Assembly: GCF_003112555.1 (NCBI RefSeq)
Contig: NZ_BEWB01000020.1
Coordinates: 62,001-126,000 of the forward strand
Direction: 5' to 3'
DNA: 64,000 nucleotides
DNA from: Streptomyces coelicoflavus
Lineage (GTDB): Bacteria > Actinomycetota > Actinomycetes > Streptomycetales > Streptomycetaceae
The translations under genes were made by a program, and so were the position numbers. Of the stretch, positions 27,740 through 36,002 are shown piece by piece (the first letter of the stretch is position 1; the number at the start of each line of letters is the position of its first letter). The notes under the pieces were generated by a model that saw nothing but the letters and a program-made list of their open reading frames with translations, was not told the origin of the DNA and did not search any database.

Positions 27740-29587
27740 CTACCTGCCGCGCACCGGTTCGACCACCATCGCCGAGCCGCCGCCGCGCCGTACCTTCTCG
27801 GCGGCGGCCAGCCACTTGCCGTGCGGCAGCCGCTGCACTGCGGTCGCGGCGCCGATCTCGGGGTTGAGCTTGAAGGAGTGCCCGAGTGCCTCCAGCTCCG
27901 CCCGTACGGCGCTGTCGTAGAGGCCGGGTTCGAGTTCGGTCTGTGCGGCGTTGCGCTGGCTGGCGCGCGGCGCGGCGATCGCGTCGACGAGCGGGAGTCC
28001 GCGGTCGACGAAGCCGGTGAGGGTCTGGAGCACGGTGGTGATGATGGTCGCGCCACCCGGCGAGCCGAGGGCCACGACCGGCTTGTGGTGGCGGTCCAGG
28101 ACGATCGTCGGCGCGATCGAGGAGCGCGGGCGCTTGCCGGGGCCCGGCAGGTTCGGGTCGTGGACGGCCGGGTTGGCGGGAGCGAAGGAGAAGTCCGTCA
28201 GCTCGTTGTTGAGCAGGAAGCCCCGGCCGGGCACGGTGATGCCGCTGCCGCCGGTCTGCTCGATGGTGAGCGTGTAGGCGACGACGTTCCCCCACTTGTC
28301 GGCCACCGTGAGGTGCGTGGTGTTCTCGCCCTCGTACGTCGTCGGCGCCGCCGTGCCGCCGCCCGCGCAGTCGGCCGGGTGCCTCGGGTCTCCGGGAGCG
28401 AGCGGGCTGGTGAGCACCGCGTCGTCCTTGATCAGGCAGGCGCGCGAGTCGGCGTACCGCTGCGAGAGCAGTTCCTTCGCCGGTACGTCCTCGAAGGCGG
28501 GGTCGCCGACCCAGCGCCCGCGGTCGGCGAACGCGATGCGGCTGGCCTCGATGTAGCGGTGCAGGTAGCCGGCCTTGTCCGCGGTGGAGAGGTCGGTGCG
28601 CTCCAGGATGTTGAGGGCCTCGCCGACCGTGGTGCCGCCGGAGGAGGAGGGCGCGATGGAGTAGACGCCCAGGCCCCGGTAGGAGGTCTTCGTCGGCGCC
28701 TGGAGCTTGGCCTCGTAGGCCGCCAGGTCCTTGGCGGACAGGTCCCCGGGGCGGGCGTTCCAGCCGGAGTCCGGGTCGACGGGCGGCTCGTTGACGGTGT
28801 CGACGATGTCCTCGCCGAGTTCGCCGTGGTAGATCGCGCCGACACCCTCGCGGGCCAGCTCCCGGTAGGTGCGCGCCAGGTCCGGGTTCTTGAACGTGGA
28901 ACCGACGACCGGGAGTTCACCACCCGGCAGGAACAGCTCGGCGGTGTCGGGGAAGTGGCGGAACCGCTGCTCGTTTGAGGCGGTCTGGGAGCGGAAGGTC
29001 TCGTCGACGGTGAAACCGTGCCGGGCCAGGCGCTCGGCGGGCTTCAGCACCGAGGAGAGCGGGCGGCTGCCCCACCGGTCGAGGGCCGTCTGCCAGGTGG
29101 CGGGGGTGCCCGGGGTGCCGACGGCCAGGCCGCTGGTGACGGCGTCGGCGAAGGCGAGCGGCTCGCCGTTCTCCGTGAAGAGCTTCTCGTCGGCGGTGAG
29201 CGGAGCGGTCTCGCGGCCGTCGATGGTGCGCACGGTGCGGGACCTGGCGTCGTAGTAGACGAAGTAGCCGCCGCCTCCCACCCCGGCGGAGTAGGGCTCG
29301 GTGACGCCGAGCGCGGCGGCGGTGGCCACGGCCGCGTCGACGGCGTTGCCGCCCTTGCGGAGCACCTCGATGCCGGCGGCGGAGGCGTCCCGGTCGACGC
29401 TGGAGACCGCGCCTCCGTAGCCGACGGCGACGGGGACCTTGGGGGCGGTGGGCCTGCCCCGGTCGGCGGACCCGTTCCGGTCCGTGGGTCCGCTCCGTTC
29501 CGTGGGCGGCGCCGCCGCTCCCACCGAGACCACCACGGCGGCCGAGACCGCCAGGACCGTCAGATTCCGTGCGACAGGGCGACGCAT
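27740..29587 (-). CDS. ggt: Secreted gamma-glutamyltransferase
   Basis: 615 aa. ATG at 29587 preferred over GTG 29593 because the GGAGG site overlaps the GTG. Signal peptide at about 1-26 (RNLTVLAVSAAVVVSVGAAA). The GGT fold includes GGNAVDAAVATAAALGVTEPYSAGVGG, written here in parts, the autocleavage/nucleophile Thr in ENTTHLTVADKWGN, and a GFLLNNELTDFSF plus GSPGGATI oxyanion region. It cleaves gamma-glutamyl bonds of glutathione and related peptides outside the cell. The stop codon abuts the Clp gene stop directly, with no room for a terminator. Confidence 0.93.
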   Translation of the reverse strand: MRRPVARNLTVLAVSAAVVVSVGAAAPPTERSGPTDRNGSADRGRPTAPKVPVAVGYGGAVSSVDRDASAAGIEVLRKGGNAVDAAVATAAALGVTEPYSAGVGGGGYFVYYDARSRTVRTIDGRETAPLTADEKLFTENGEPLAFADAVTSGLAVGTPGTPATWQTALDRWGSRPLSSVLKPAERLARHGFTVDETFRSQTASNEQRFRHFPDTAELFLPGGELPVVGSTFKNPDLARTYRELAREGVGAIYHGELGEDIVDTVNEPPVDPDSGWNARPGDLSAKDLAAYEAKLQAPTKTSYRGLGVYSIAPSSSGGTTVGEALNILERTDLSTADKAGYLHRYIEASRIAFADRGRWVGDPAFEDVPAKELLSQRYADSRACLIKDDAVLTSPLAPGDPRHPADCAGGGTAAPTTYEGENTTHLTVADKWGNVVAYTLTIEQTGGSGITVPGRGFLLNNELTDFSFAPANPAVHDPNLPGPGKRPRSSIAPTIVLDRHHKPVVALGSPGGATIITTVLQTLTGFVDRGLPLVDAIAAPRASQRNAAQTELEPGLYDSAVRAELEALGHSFKLNPEIGAATAVQRLPHGKWLAAAEKVRRGGGSAMVVEPVRGR

Positions 29588-29738
29588 CCGCACCTCCAGG
29601 GAAAGGCCGTTCGGGCAGCTTAGTTGATCGCCATGGCCGCGTCAGGAACACAGGGGAAGCGTGTGGCGCACCCGTACGAGCCCGTCCACCGCGGCCCGTC
29701 GAACACAAGTACGCGGACGCCCGCTAGCATGCGCGCCC

Positions 29739-30497
29739 ATGACTGACGACGTACGCAACATCGTCCTGGGTGTGGTCGCGGCGGGCATCAGCGCCACGCT
29801 GGGCTGGCTCGCCCGCACCTACCTGTGGAAGCGGAAGCTCCGGCGCAAGCAGGCGTTCTTCGGGCTGCCGGACAGTTCGGAGTCGCTGCTCGTCGTCAAC
29901 CGGGACCCCGCGGCCTCCGAACCGGCGGTCCACCGCTTCGACGTCTTCGCGCTGCTCGAACTCGCCGCTCTGGTCAAGGACTGCGGCGCGCACATCCAGG
30001 TGGTCACCCAGGACATGGTCGGCCAGGGCTTCGGCGAGCGTACGGAGTTCTGCGTGGGCGGTCCCGGCTCGAACCGGCGCATGGTCGCCCACATGGCGGC
30101 GATGCTGCCCGGGGTGCGGGTGAACATCGACCCGGAACCCGGCCCGGACCGTGGGGCCTTCCAGATCGGCGGCGAGCGCTACCGCCTGGACGCGGGGGTC
30201 ACGGAGTACGTCCTGCTGGCCCGCCTCACCGCCGGCGACCGGCCCGAGGCCCGGCCCGCGTTCCTGTTCTGTGGGCAGCGCGCGATCAACAACCAGGCCG
30301 CCACCCGCTACCTCGCCCGGCACCACGAGAAGCTGGCCCGCAAGCACGGCAACAACTCCTTCGTGCTGCTGCTCAAGGTGGTCAACTCGCAGGCCTACGG
30401 CCCGGACGTCGTCGAACTGGTCGGCGACGTCACCCGCGCGGCCACCAGCCCCCTCCCGGCCCAGGCCCCGGCCTCCCGCAGCTCCCACCGGGCCTGA
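29739..30497 (+). CDS. Membrane-anchored protein of unknown function
   Basis: 252 aa, with one N-terminal membrane segment (about 5-27, NIVLGVVAAGISATLGWLA) followed by a basic RTYLWKRKLRRKQ stretch. The rest is an alpha/beta domain (LLVVNRDPAASEPAVHRFDVFALLELAALVKDCG, given in parts) ending in a Ser/Pro/Ala tail. A -10 TAGCAT at 29724-29729 lies close to the ATG, so the leader is very short or absent. It looks like a lineage-conserved Streptomyces protein; no enzyme motif is evident. Confidence 0.7.
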   Translation: MTDDVRNIVLGVVAAGISATLGWLARTYLWKRKLRRKQAFFGLPDSSESLLVVNRDPAASEPAVHRFDVFALLELAALVKDCGAHIQVVTQDMVGQGFGERTEFCVGGPGSNRRMVAHMAAMLPGVRVNIDPEPGPDRGAFQIGGERYRLDAGVTEYVLLARLTAGDRPEARPAFLFCGQRAINNQAATRYLARHHEKLARKHGNNSFVLLLKVVNSQAYGPDVVELVGDVTRAATSPLPAQAPASRSSHRA

Positions 30498-30529
30498 GTC
30501 CGGCCCCGCGGTCCTCCGGCGACGCGGAC

Positions 30530-30549
30530 TATGATGTGCAAGTTACACA
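30530..30549. promoter_or_regulatory. Promoter and operator of the MarR gene
   Basis: A -10 TATGAT (30530-30535) is followed immediately by the dyad TGTGCAAGTTACACA (30535-30549), symmetric about 30542 with a single mismatched pair. This is the size and form of a MarR operator placed to block its own promoter. Confidence 0.7.
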
Positions 30550-30578
30550 CGTGGCGGCGGAAAGGGAGCACGGAGGAC

Positions 30579-31052
30579 ATGACCGAGCCGAGCGCGCGGG
30601 ACCGGCGCCTGAACGACCTGGAACGCGAGCTGACCCTGCTGTCGAGGCACTTCATCGCGTCCCGCGGTCCACGCATCGGTCAGAGCCTCGACCGCTCGGC
30701 CTATGTGCTGCTCACCCGGCTGGAAACGGGCGACCCCCTCACACTCAAGGAGCTGGCGCACACCTTCCAGGCCGATGTGTCCACCATCAACCGGCAGATG
30801 AGCACCATGCTGCGGCACGGCCTGGTCGAGCGCATCGACGCCGCCACCAAGGGCGGCGCCCGCACCTTCCGGCCCACCCCGCTGGGCCTGGAGCGGCTGG
30901 AGGCCGACCGGGCCATCAGCCGGGCCGGTGCCGCGCGGCTGATCCAGGCGGCGGGCTGGGACGAGGAGCGCACCCAGCAGTTCCTCACGCTGATGGTCGA
31001 GTTCAACCACGGCATCGAGGAGCTCGAAGGGCTCGCCTGGGGACGGTCCTGA
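30579..31052 (+). CDS. MarR-family transcriptional regulator
   Basis: 157 aa. ATG at 30579 with GGAGG 2 nt upstream and a further AAGGGAG site. Winged helix domain: SAYVLLTRLETGDPLTLKELAHTF, QADVSTINRQMSTMLRHGLVERI (recognition helix and turn, given in parts), wing at GGARTFRPTPLGLERL, and flanking dimerisation helices at both ends. Neighbours do not reveal the ligand. A dyad operator overlaps its promoter, so it is probably autorepressed. Confidence 0.88.
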   Translation: MTEPSARDRRLNDLERELTLLSRHFIASRGPRIGQSLDRSAYVLLTRLETGDPLTLKELAHTFQADVSTINRQMSTMLRHGLVERIDAATKGGARTFRPTPLGLERLEADRAISRAGAARLIQAAGWDEERTQQFLTLMVEFNHGIEELEGLAWGRS

Positions 31053-31110
31053 ACCTCCCGCCCGAACCGCCCGAACCTCCCGCCGGGCCTTCCACCTGAC
31101 TCTGCGCCCG

Positions 31111-31167
31111 ACCCGAGGGCCGGCGCACACCCCTCGCGGGGTGCACGCCGGCCGGTCGCGCTCGGGT
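31111..31167. terminator. Bidirectional cruciform terminator
   Basis: ACCCGAG (31111-31117) pairs with CTCGGGT (31161-31167), and inside them GGCCGGCG (31118-31125) pairs with CGCCGGCC (31146-31153) and CACCCC with GGGGTG (31128-31133, 31138-31143) around a TCGC loop. It lies between the convergent MarR and LPMO genes and would stop both. Confidence 0.85.
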
Positions 31168-31178
31168 GGTGCGGCGGC

Positions 31179-31931
31179 TCAGCAGGCGCCGAGGTCTTCC
31201 CATACGCCCCATTCGCCGGTGGTTCCGGGTTCCTCGCCCGTCACCCACCACTTGGCACGCCAGGTGTGGCCGGCGTGGGAGACGGTCTCTCCGGCGGTGT
31301 AGACGCCGCCGGCGCTCCAGGCTCCCGCGACGCAGTCGCCCGGCTGATCGCCGCCGCCGTCGTCCCCGCCGCCTCCGTCGTCCCCGCCGCCGTCGTTCCC
31401 GCCACCGTCGTCCCCGCCGCCGATGTTGACGTCGATGCAGGCGTAGAACGCGTTGGCGGTGTCCGCGATGTTCCAGACCGCGAGCACCTTCTGCTGCCCG
31501 CCGAACCCGGTGAAGTCCAGCTGGTGGCTGACCGAGGCGGGCGGCTGGGCGCCGTGACCGTCGAACTGGGCGATCTTCTGGTTGCCGATGAAGTACTGCC
31601 AGTTGCTGGTCGCGTGCCGCGCCTCGATGGTCCAGGTGAAGGTGTGCGTAGTGCCGATCGGTGTGACCCGCCAGCCCTTGCCGTCGTCGTCCAGGTCGGC
31701 CCACCGGGCGTCCCCGCCACTGCAGTTGTGCAGCCCCTTCGGGCCCTCGACGCTCGCCGGCTCCCACTTGATCGGTCCGCACTGCACCACGCGGTTGGCG
31801 CACTGGTCCTGTCGGCTCCCCGGCGAGACCACCCAGCCGTGGGCGCTCGCCGTGGGCGCCGGCAGGCTCAGCGCCACCATGGGGGCGACCAAGGCTCCCA
31901 CGGCGGCGGTCACTCTCCTTTTCATGCGCAT
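31179..31931 (-). CDS. Secreted AA10 lytic polysaccharide monooxygenase with chitin-binding module
   Basis: 250 aa. Signal peptide 1-30 ends in TASA, leaving His31 as the mature N-terminus, which with His106 (EARHATSN) forms the copper brace; axial Phe162 is in NAFYACID. The catalytic domain is about 31-170, then a Gly/Asp linker (about 171-198), then a CBM5/12-type module (about 201-250; AWSAGGVYTAGETVSHAG and WWVTGEEPG). It oxidatively cleaves crystalline chitin or cellulose, aided by C-terminal chitin binding. Two DasR-type boxes upstream tie it to N-acetylglucosamine sensing, favouring chitin. Confidence 0.93.
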   Translation of the reverse strand: MRMKRRVTAAVGALVAPMVALSLPAPTASAHGWVVSPGSRQDQCANRVVQCGPIKWEPASVEGPKGLHNCSGGDARWADLDDDGKGWRVTPIGTTHTFTWTIEARHATSNWQYFIGNQKIAQFDGHGAQPPASVSHQLDFTGFGGQQKVLAVWNIADTANAFYACIDVNIGGGDDGGGNDGGGDDGGGGDDGGGDQPGDCVAGAWSAGGVYTAGETVSHAGHTWRAKWWVTGEEPGTTGEWGVWEDLGAC

Positions 31932-32014
31932 GACATCACGTTTCCCTTCGGTCCACGTCGAACCAGCCTGCCCCGGCGTCCGTACGACGTTGCCGACACG
32001 GCAACTCCCGCATC

Positions 32015-32047
32015 GCAGGTCTAGACCTGCACATGCTGGTCTAGACC
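32015..32047. promoter_or_regulatory. Two DasR-responsive elements (dre) between LPMO and amidase genes
   Basis: GCAGGTCTAGACCTGC (32015-32030) is a perfect 16-bp palindrome, and a second core GGTCTAGACC lies at 32038-32047, exactly 20 bp away. This matches the TGGTCTAGACCA-type repeats of Streptomyces chitinase promoters bound by the GntR repressor DasR. They are about 85-115 bp upstream of the LPMO start and a similar distance from the divergent amidase gene. Confidence 0.85.
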
Positions 32048-32149
32048 TTAGCGAAGGAGCGGGGGCCGTCAAGGGGGCGGGCGAAGACCCAACTGCGGCC
32101 TGAAAACGGCCCCTTGTGCACCACGGCCCCGTGTAGTGGGCTGTCCGCC

Positions 32150-33757
32150 ATGAAGAAGAGAAGCATGGCGGCCCTGACCGCGATCCTGGTCGTGGCCCCC
32201 CTCGTGGCGGCGGCGCCCGGCCAACGGGTCCAAGCCGCCGAATCCGGGCCCGGCGACTCGGCGCGATCCGCCGAGTCGACGCTCGTCCGCGGTGTCGACC
32301 TCGACACGGTGACCATCCCCGAACTTCAGGCACGCATGAACCGCGGGTCCCTGTCCTCGCTCCGGCTGACCCTCGCCTATCTACGGCGGATCAAGGCCGT
32401 CGACCCGAAGATCAACGCGGTGCTGCGCACCAGTCCGACGGCCCTGCGCCAGGCGGCCGCCAGCGACCTCAGGCATCGCCTCGGCAAGTCCCGCGGCCCA
32501 CTGGACGGCATCCCCGTCCTGCTCAAGGACAACGTGAACACCCGCGACATGCCGACGACAGCCGGGTCGCTGGCGCTGGCCGGAAGCCCCCCGGCCGACG
32601 ACGCCGACCTGGTGAAGAAGCTGCGGGCAGCCGGTGCGGTGATCCTGGGCAAGGCCAATCTGTCCGAGTGGGCCAACTTCCGCGCGGCCGAGCCGACGTC
32701 GGGATGGTCGGCGGTGGGCGGCCAGACGAACAACCCCTACGTCCTGGACCGCAACCCCTGCGGGTCGTCCTCCGGTTCGGCCGCGGCGCTCGCCGCGTCG
32801 CTGGCGCAGGTGGCGATCGGGACCGAGACGGACGGCTCCATCGTCTGCCCCGCCGGGATGAACGGCGTGGTCGGCCTCAAACCCAGCCTCGGGGTGGTCA
32901 GTCAGTCGGGCGTCGTACCGATCTCCGCCGAGCAGGACACGGCCGGCCCGATGGCACGCAACGTGATCGACACCGCGCTCACCCTTTCCGTGCTCAGCGG
33001 CCGCGACACCGTGCGCGACGGCGACGCGCCGAGCCTCACGGACGCGGCCGGCCGTCCCGGCACGCTGCGCGGCAAGCGGATCGGCCTGTGGCGGCTTCCG
33101 TCGCTCGGCACCGAGGTGGACGCCCTCATGACCCGCACGGCCGAGCGGCTGAGCGCGGCGGGGGCCGAGGTCGTCGAGGTGAGCATGCCGTACCAGGAGC
33201 GGCTCGGCGAGCTCGAGTTCCCGGCCCTCCTGAGCGAGTTCCACCGGGACATCGACGCCTACCTCGCCACCCGTGGCGGGCCGCGGGACCTGGCCGAGCT
33301 GATCGAGTTCAACCGCACGCACCCCGAGGAGCAGACCTGCTTCGCCGGTCAGGAACTGTTCGAGCAGGCGCTGGCCGCACCGCCCACCACCGATCCGGAG
33401 TACCTGGCGATGCGCGCGGAACTGACCGACCTGTCCCGGCGGTCCATCGACGAGGTCATGGCCGCGCACGACCTGGACGCCATCGCCTCCCCGGCGAACC
33501 CGCCCGCGTGGACCACCGACTGCGCGCGGGGCGACAACGACGTGATCCCCTCCTCCACCCCCGCGGCCGTGGCCGGGTACCCCTCGCTGTCCGTACCCGC
33601 CGGGTTCGTCGGCGAACTGCCCGTCGGGCTGCTCCTCATGGCCGGTGACCGGCAGGACGCCGAACTGCTGTCCCTGGGTGCGGCGGTGGAGCACCGGCTG
33701 GGCGCCTGGCGGGCGCCCGGTTACCTGCCCTCGGCGCCGTCCCGCACCTCCCGCTGA
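32150..33757 (+). CDS. Secreted amidase (amidase signature family)
   Basis: 535 aa. ATG at 32150 gives a proper signal peptide (MKKRSMAALTAILVVAPLVAAAP). The Ser-cisSer-Lys triad of the amidase signature family is in place: Lys126 (LLKDNVNT), Ser207 (CGSSSGSAAA) and nucleophile Ser230 (ETDGSIVCPA). The family hydrolyses amide bonds of varied substrates; extracellular location suggests peptide or amino-sugar amides. It is divergent from the LPMO gene and could share DasR control through the intervening boxes, though no direct evidence links it to chitin. Confidence 0.9.
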   Translation: MKKRSMAALTAILVVAPLVAAAPGQRVQAAESGPGDSARSAESTLVRGVDLDTVTIPELQARMNRGSLSSLRLTLAYLRRIKAVDPKINAVLRTSPTALRQAAASDLRHRLGKSRGPLDGIPVLLKDNVNTRDMPTTAGSLALAGSPPADDADLVKKLRAAGAVILGKANLSEWANFRAAEPTSGWSAVGGQTNNPYVLDRNPCGSSSGSAAALAASLAQVAIGTETDGSIVCPAGMNGVVGLKPSLGVVSQSGVVPISAEQDTAGPMARNVIDTALTLSVLSGRDTVRDGDAPSLTDAAGRPGTLRGKRIGLWRLPSLGTEVDALMTRTAERLSAAGAEVVEVSMPYQERLGELEFPALLSEFHRDIDAYLATRGGPRDLAELIEFNRTHPEEQTCFAGQELFEQALAAPPTTDPEYLAMRAELTDLSRRSIDEVMAAHDLDAIASPANPPAWTTDCARGDNDVIPSSTPAAVAGYPSLSVPAGFVGELPVGLLLMAGDRQDAELLSLGAAVEHRLGAWRAPGYLPSAPSRTSR

Positions 33758-33761
33758 GCCG

Positions 33762-33813
33762 ACCGGCGAGCGGTGCGTGATCGAGCGGTGCCTCGACGAG
33801 ATCGCTCGCCGGT
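33762..33813 (+). terminator. Nested hairpin terminator after amidase gene
   Basis: ACCGGCGAGCG (33762-33772) pairs with CGCTCGCCGGT (33803-33813), with an inner TCGAG/CTCGA stem (33781-33785, 33792-33796). It begins 4 bp after the amidase stop. The rest of the convergent gap to 34010 has a GTATCGATAC palindrome near 33907-33918 but no gene that I can support. Confidence 0.7.
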
Positions 33814-34010
33814 GTGCAGCTGACCTTCTCCTCGCCCGCGAGGAGTGATCTCCGGCTGCACCCTGCGCATACCCCCGTGCGTTGGTGTCCGCTCCGACCA
33901 CTGCAACGTATCGATACAAACACCGTGAATACCGCCGACACGCACCTTTCGGGCATTACCCCTATTTAAGGCGGGTGGGGCGGGGTCGGGCGGGGCTGCC
34001 GGTGCTCGAC

Positions 34011-34418
34011 TCAGGCTTCGGCGACTTCGCCGTACAGCTGGGAGAGTTCCGGAACGCCGTCCTCCGCCCAGGCGTGCCCGTTCGCCACCACGTCGAACTC
34101 CCGGCCGGAGGCGAGCCGGACGACCGGCTGCCCGTCGGACCGGATGGTCCAGGCGGCGCCGGGCACGGTGCGCACGATCACGGTGCCGAGGTACAGACCG
34201 GCGTCGTTGCCGAGCCAGGTCAGGATCTCCTCGTCGCTGCGCCAGCGCGGCAGCACCTGGTCCAACTGCTCCAGGGAGAGCGCGGAGTCGTCGAGCCGGA
34301 CCCCCTCCCGCAGAGCCTGCGAGCGCAGCAGATCGCAGTCGGCGAGCAGCTCACCGATGCCCTCCGCGTCGTGCACCCGGGATTCTTCGCGCCGCTTGCC
34401 CAGGAAGGGGAAGTTCAT
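34011..34418 (-). CDS. Conserved Streptomyces protein (DUF6278-like), unknown function
   Basis: 135 aa. A small soluble protein: basic N-terminus (MNFPFLGKRREESR), helical region with IGELLADCDLLRSQALREG, then LEQLDQVLPRWRSDEEILTWLGNDAG and a strand-rich C-terminus (YLGTVIVRTVPGAAWTI). I associate this type of protein with the DUF6278 family found beside exonuclease III genes in Streptomyces, from memory. It is probably co-oriented with xthA but separated by about 70 bp. Confidence 0.65.
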   Translation of the reverse strand: MNFPFLGKRREESRVHDAEGIGELLADCDLLRSQALREGVRLDDSALSLEQLDQVLPRWRSDEEILTWLGNDAGLYLGTVIVRTVPGAAWTIRSDGQPVVRLASGREFDVVANGHAWAEDGVPELSQLYGEVAEA

Positions 34419-34489
34419 ACCTCCAGACTGTCATTCGTACCGCCCTGTGCACATGGGGCGCGCGGACCGGGCGCACTCGGTGTGCGGGG

Positions 34490-35269
34490 CTACAGATCCA
34501 GGTCCACGACGACCGGCGCGTGGTCCGAGGCACCCTTGCCCTTGCGCTCCTCGCGGTCGACGTAGGAGTCGGTGACCGCCTTGGCGAACGGCTCGTTGCC
34601 GTACACCAGGTCGATGCGCATGCCGCGGTTCTTGGGGAAGCAGAGCTGGCGGTAGTCCCAGTACGTGTAGGGGTGGTCGTACTTCAGCGGGCGCGGGACC
34701 ACGTCGGACAGGCCGGCGCCGCGCAGGGAGGCGAGGGCGGCGCGCTCGGCCGGGGTGACGTGGGTGGCGCCCTCGAAGGCGGCGCGGTCGTAGACGTCGT
34801 CGTCCGTCGGCGCGACGTTGTAGTCACCCATCACGGCGAAGGGGCGGTCGCCGGAGGCGTCGCCCTCGACGGCGGCGCGCAGCGCCTCGAACCACTGGAG
34901 CTTGTAGGTGTAGTGCGCGTGCTCCACCTCTCGGCCGTTGGGCACGTACACCGACCACACGCGGGCCGGTCCGCAGGTGGCGGAGATGGCGCGCGGCTCC
35001 TGGACGCCCTCGTAGCCCGGGTCGCCGGGCAGGCCCTTGACGACGTCCTCGAGGCCCACGCGGGAGAGCACCGCCACCCCGTTCCACCGGCCGGTGGCGT
35101 GGACCGCCGCCTCGTAGCCCGCCTCGCGCAGCTCGTCGAAGGGGAACTGCGCCTCGGCGACCTTGGCCTCCTGGAGGCAGAGCACGTCGGTGCCGCTGCT
35201 CTCCAGCCAGGCGAGCAGCCTCGGCAGGCGGGCGGTGATCGAGTTCACGTTCCAGGTCGCGATGCGCAT
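34490..35269 (-). CDS. xthA: Exodeoxyribonuclease III (AP endonuclease)
   Basis: 259 aa. ATG at 35269 chosen since the protein then begins MRIATWNVNS, the family N-terminus with catalytic Asn7; Glu34 is in CLQEAK. Further motifs are GDYNVAP (Asp/Asn near the active site), NRGMRIDLVY and SDHAPVVVD (catalytic Asp-His). Of the Xth family, it nicks DNA at abasic sites and removes 3' blocks in base excision repair. Confidence 0.93.
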   Translation of the reverse strand: MRIATWNVNSITARLPRLLAWLESSGTDVLCLQEAKVAEAQFPFDELREAGYEAAVHATGRWNGVAVLSRVGLEDVVKGLPGDPGYEGVQEPRAISATCGPARVWSVYVPNGREVEHAHYTYKLQWFEALRAAVEGDASGDRPFAVMGDYNVAPTDDDVYDRAAFEGATHVTPAERAALASLRGAGLSDVVPRPLKYDHPYTYWDYRQLCFPKNRGMRIDLVYGNEPFAKAVTDSYVDREERKGKGASDHAPVVVDLDL

Positions 35270-35323
35270 GTCCCACAACCTACCCGGCGGCACCGACAAC
35301 GCGGTCCCGCCCCGGGCGGGGCC

Positions 35324-35959
35324 TCAGAGGCGCGCCGAGCCGCCGGGGGTCAGCCGCAGGTGCTCGGTGCCGCCCAGCTCGCCGATCTGGCGGTCGTAGA
35401 CCGGGCGGGCGAGATCGGTGAGGAGCGCGTCGTGGATGTCGTAGGCCCGCTGCGGCCCGACCTCCCGCACGTAGTCGATCACCTCGGCGATCTTGTTCCA
35501 GGGGGCCATGACCGGCAGCATCAGCGTCTCGACGGGGTGGTCGGGGACGGTGAGGGCGTCGCCGGGGTGGAAGATCTTGCCGCCGTCCACGAGGAAGCCG
35601 ACGTTGGTGACGCGCGGGATGTCCGGGTGGATGACCGCGTGCAGTTCCCCGTGGACCTGCACGTCGAACCCGGCGGCGGTGAAGGTGTCGCCGTGGCCGA
35701 CGGTGTGGACGCGGCCGGGGAACGCCGTCGAGATCCTCTCCGCGACCGACCGCAGCGTCCAGATCTCCGCGGCCGGGTTGTCCTCCATGGCGGCGCGCAG
35801 CCGCAGCTCGTCGAAGTGGTCGGGGTGCTCGTGGGTGACGAGGATCGCGTCCGCCCCGAGGGCGGCGTCCTCCTCGGTGAACCCGCCCGGGTCCAGGACG
35901 AGCGTCTGCCCGTCCTTTTCGAGGCGGACACAGGCGTGCGACTTCTTGGTGAGCTTCAT
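35324..35959 (-). CDS. Metallo-beta-lactamase-fold hydrolase (UlaG-like)
   Basis: 211 aa. The HEHPDH zinc motif is at about 44-49 after LVLDPGGFTEEDAALGADAILV. Later metal ligands are His in GELHAVIH and Asp/His around FHPGDALTVPDH. This short form without an extra domain resembles UlaG/YcbL-type MBL hydrolases (lactonases, phosphodiesterases). The substrate is unknown. It is followed 55 bp later by xthA in the same direction. Confidence 0.85.
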   Translation of the reverse strand: MKLTKKSHACVRLEKDGQTLVLDPGGFTEEDAALGADAILVTHEHPDHFDELRLRAAMEDNPAAEIWTLRSVAERISTAFPGRVHTVGHGDTFTAAGFDVQVHGELHAVIHPDIPRVTNVGFLVDGGKIFHPGDALTVPDHPVETLMLPVMAPWNKIAEVIDYVREVGPQRAYDIHDALLTDLARPVYDRQIGELGGTEHLRLTPGGSARL

Positions 35960-36002
35960 GACCCCATCCTGCCGCCGCGCGCCCGCTCACCGCCCGAAGG
36001 GC

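Noticed and set aside
33907..33918. GTATCGATAC palindrome as an operator
   Set aside because: It lies between two convergent gene ends, with no start codon nearby to control.
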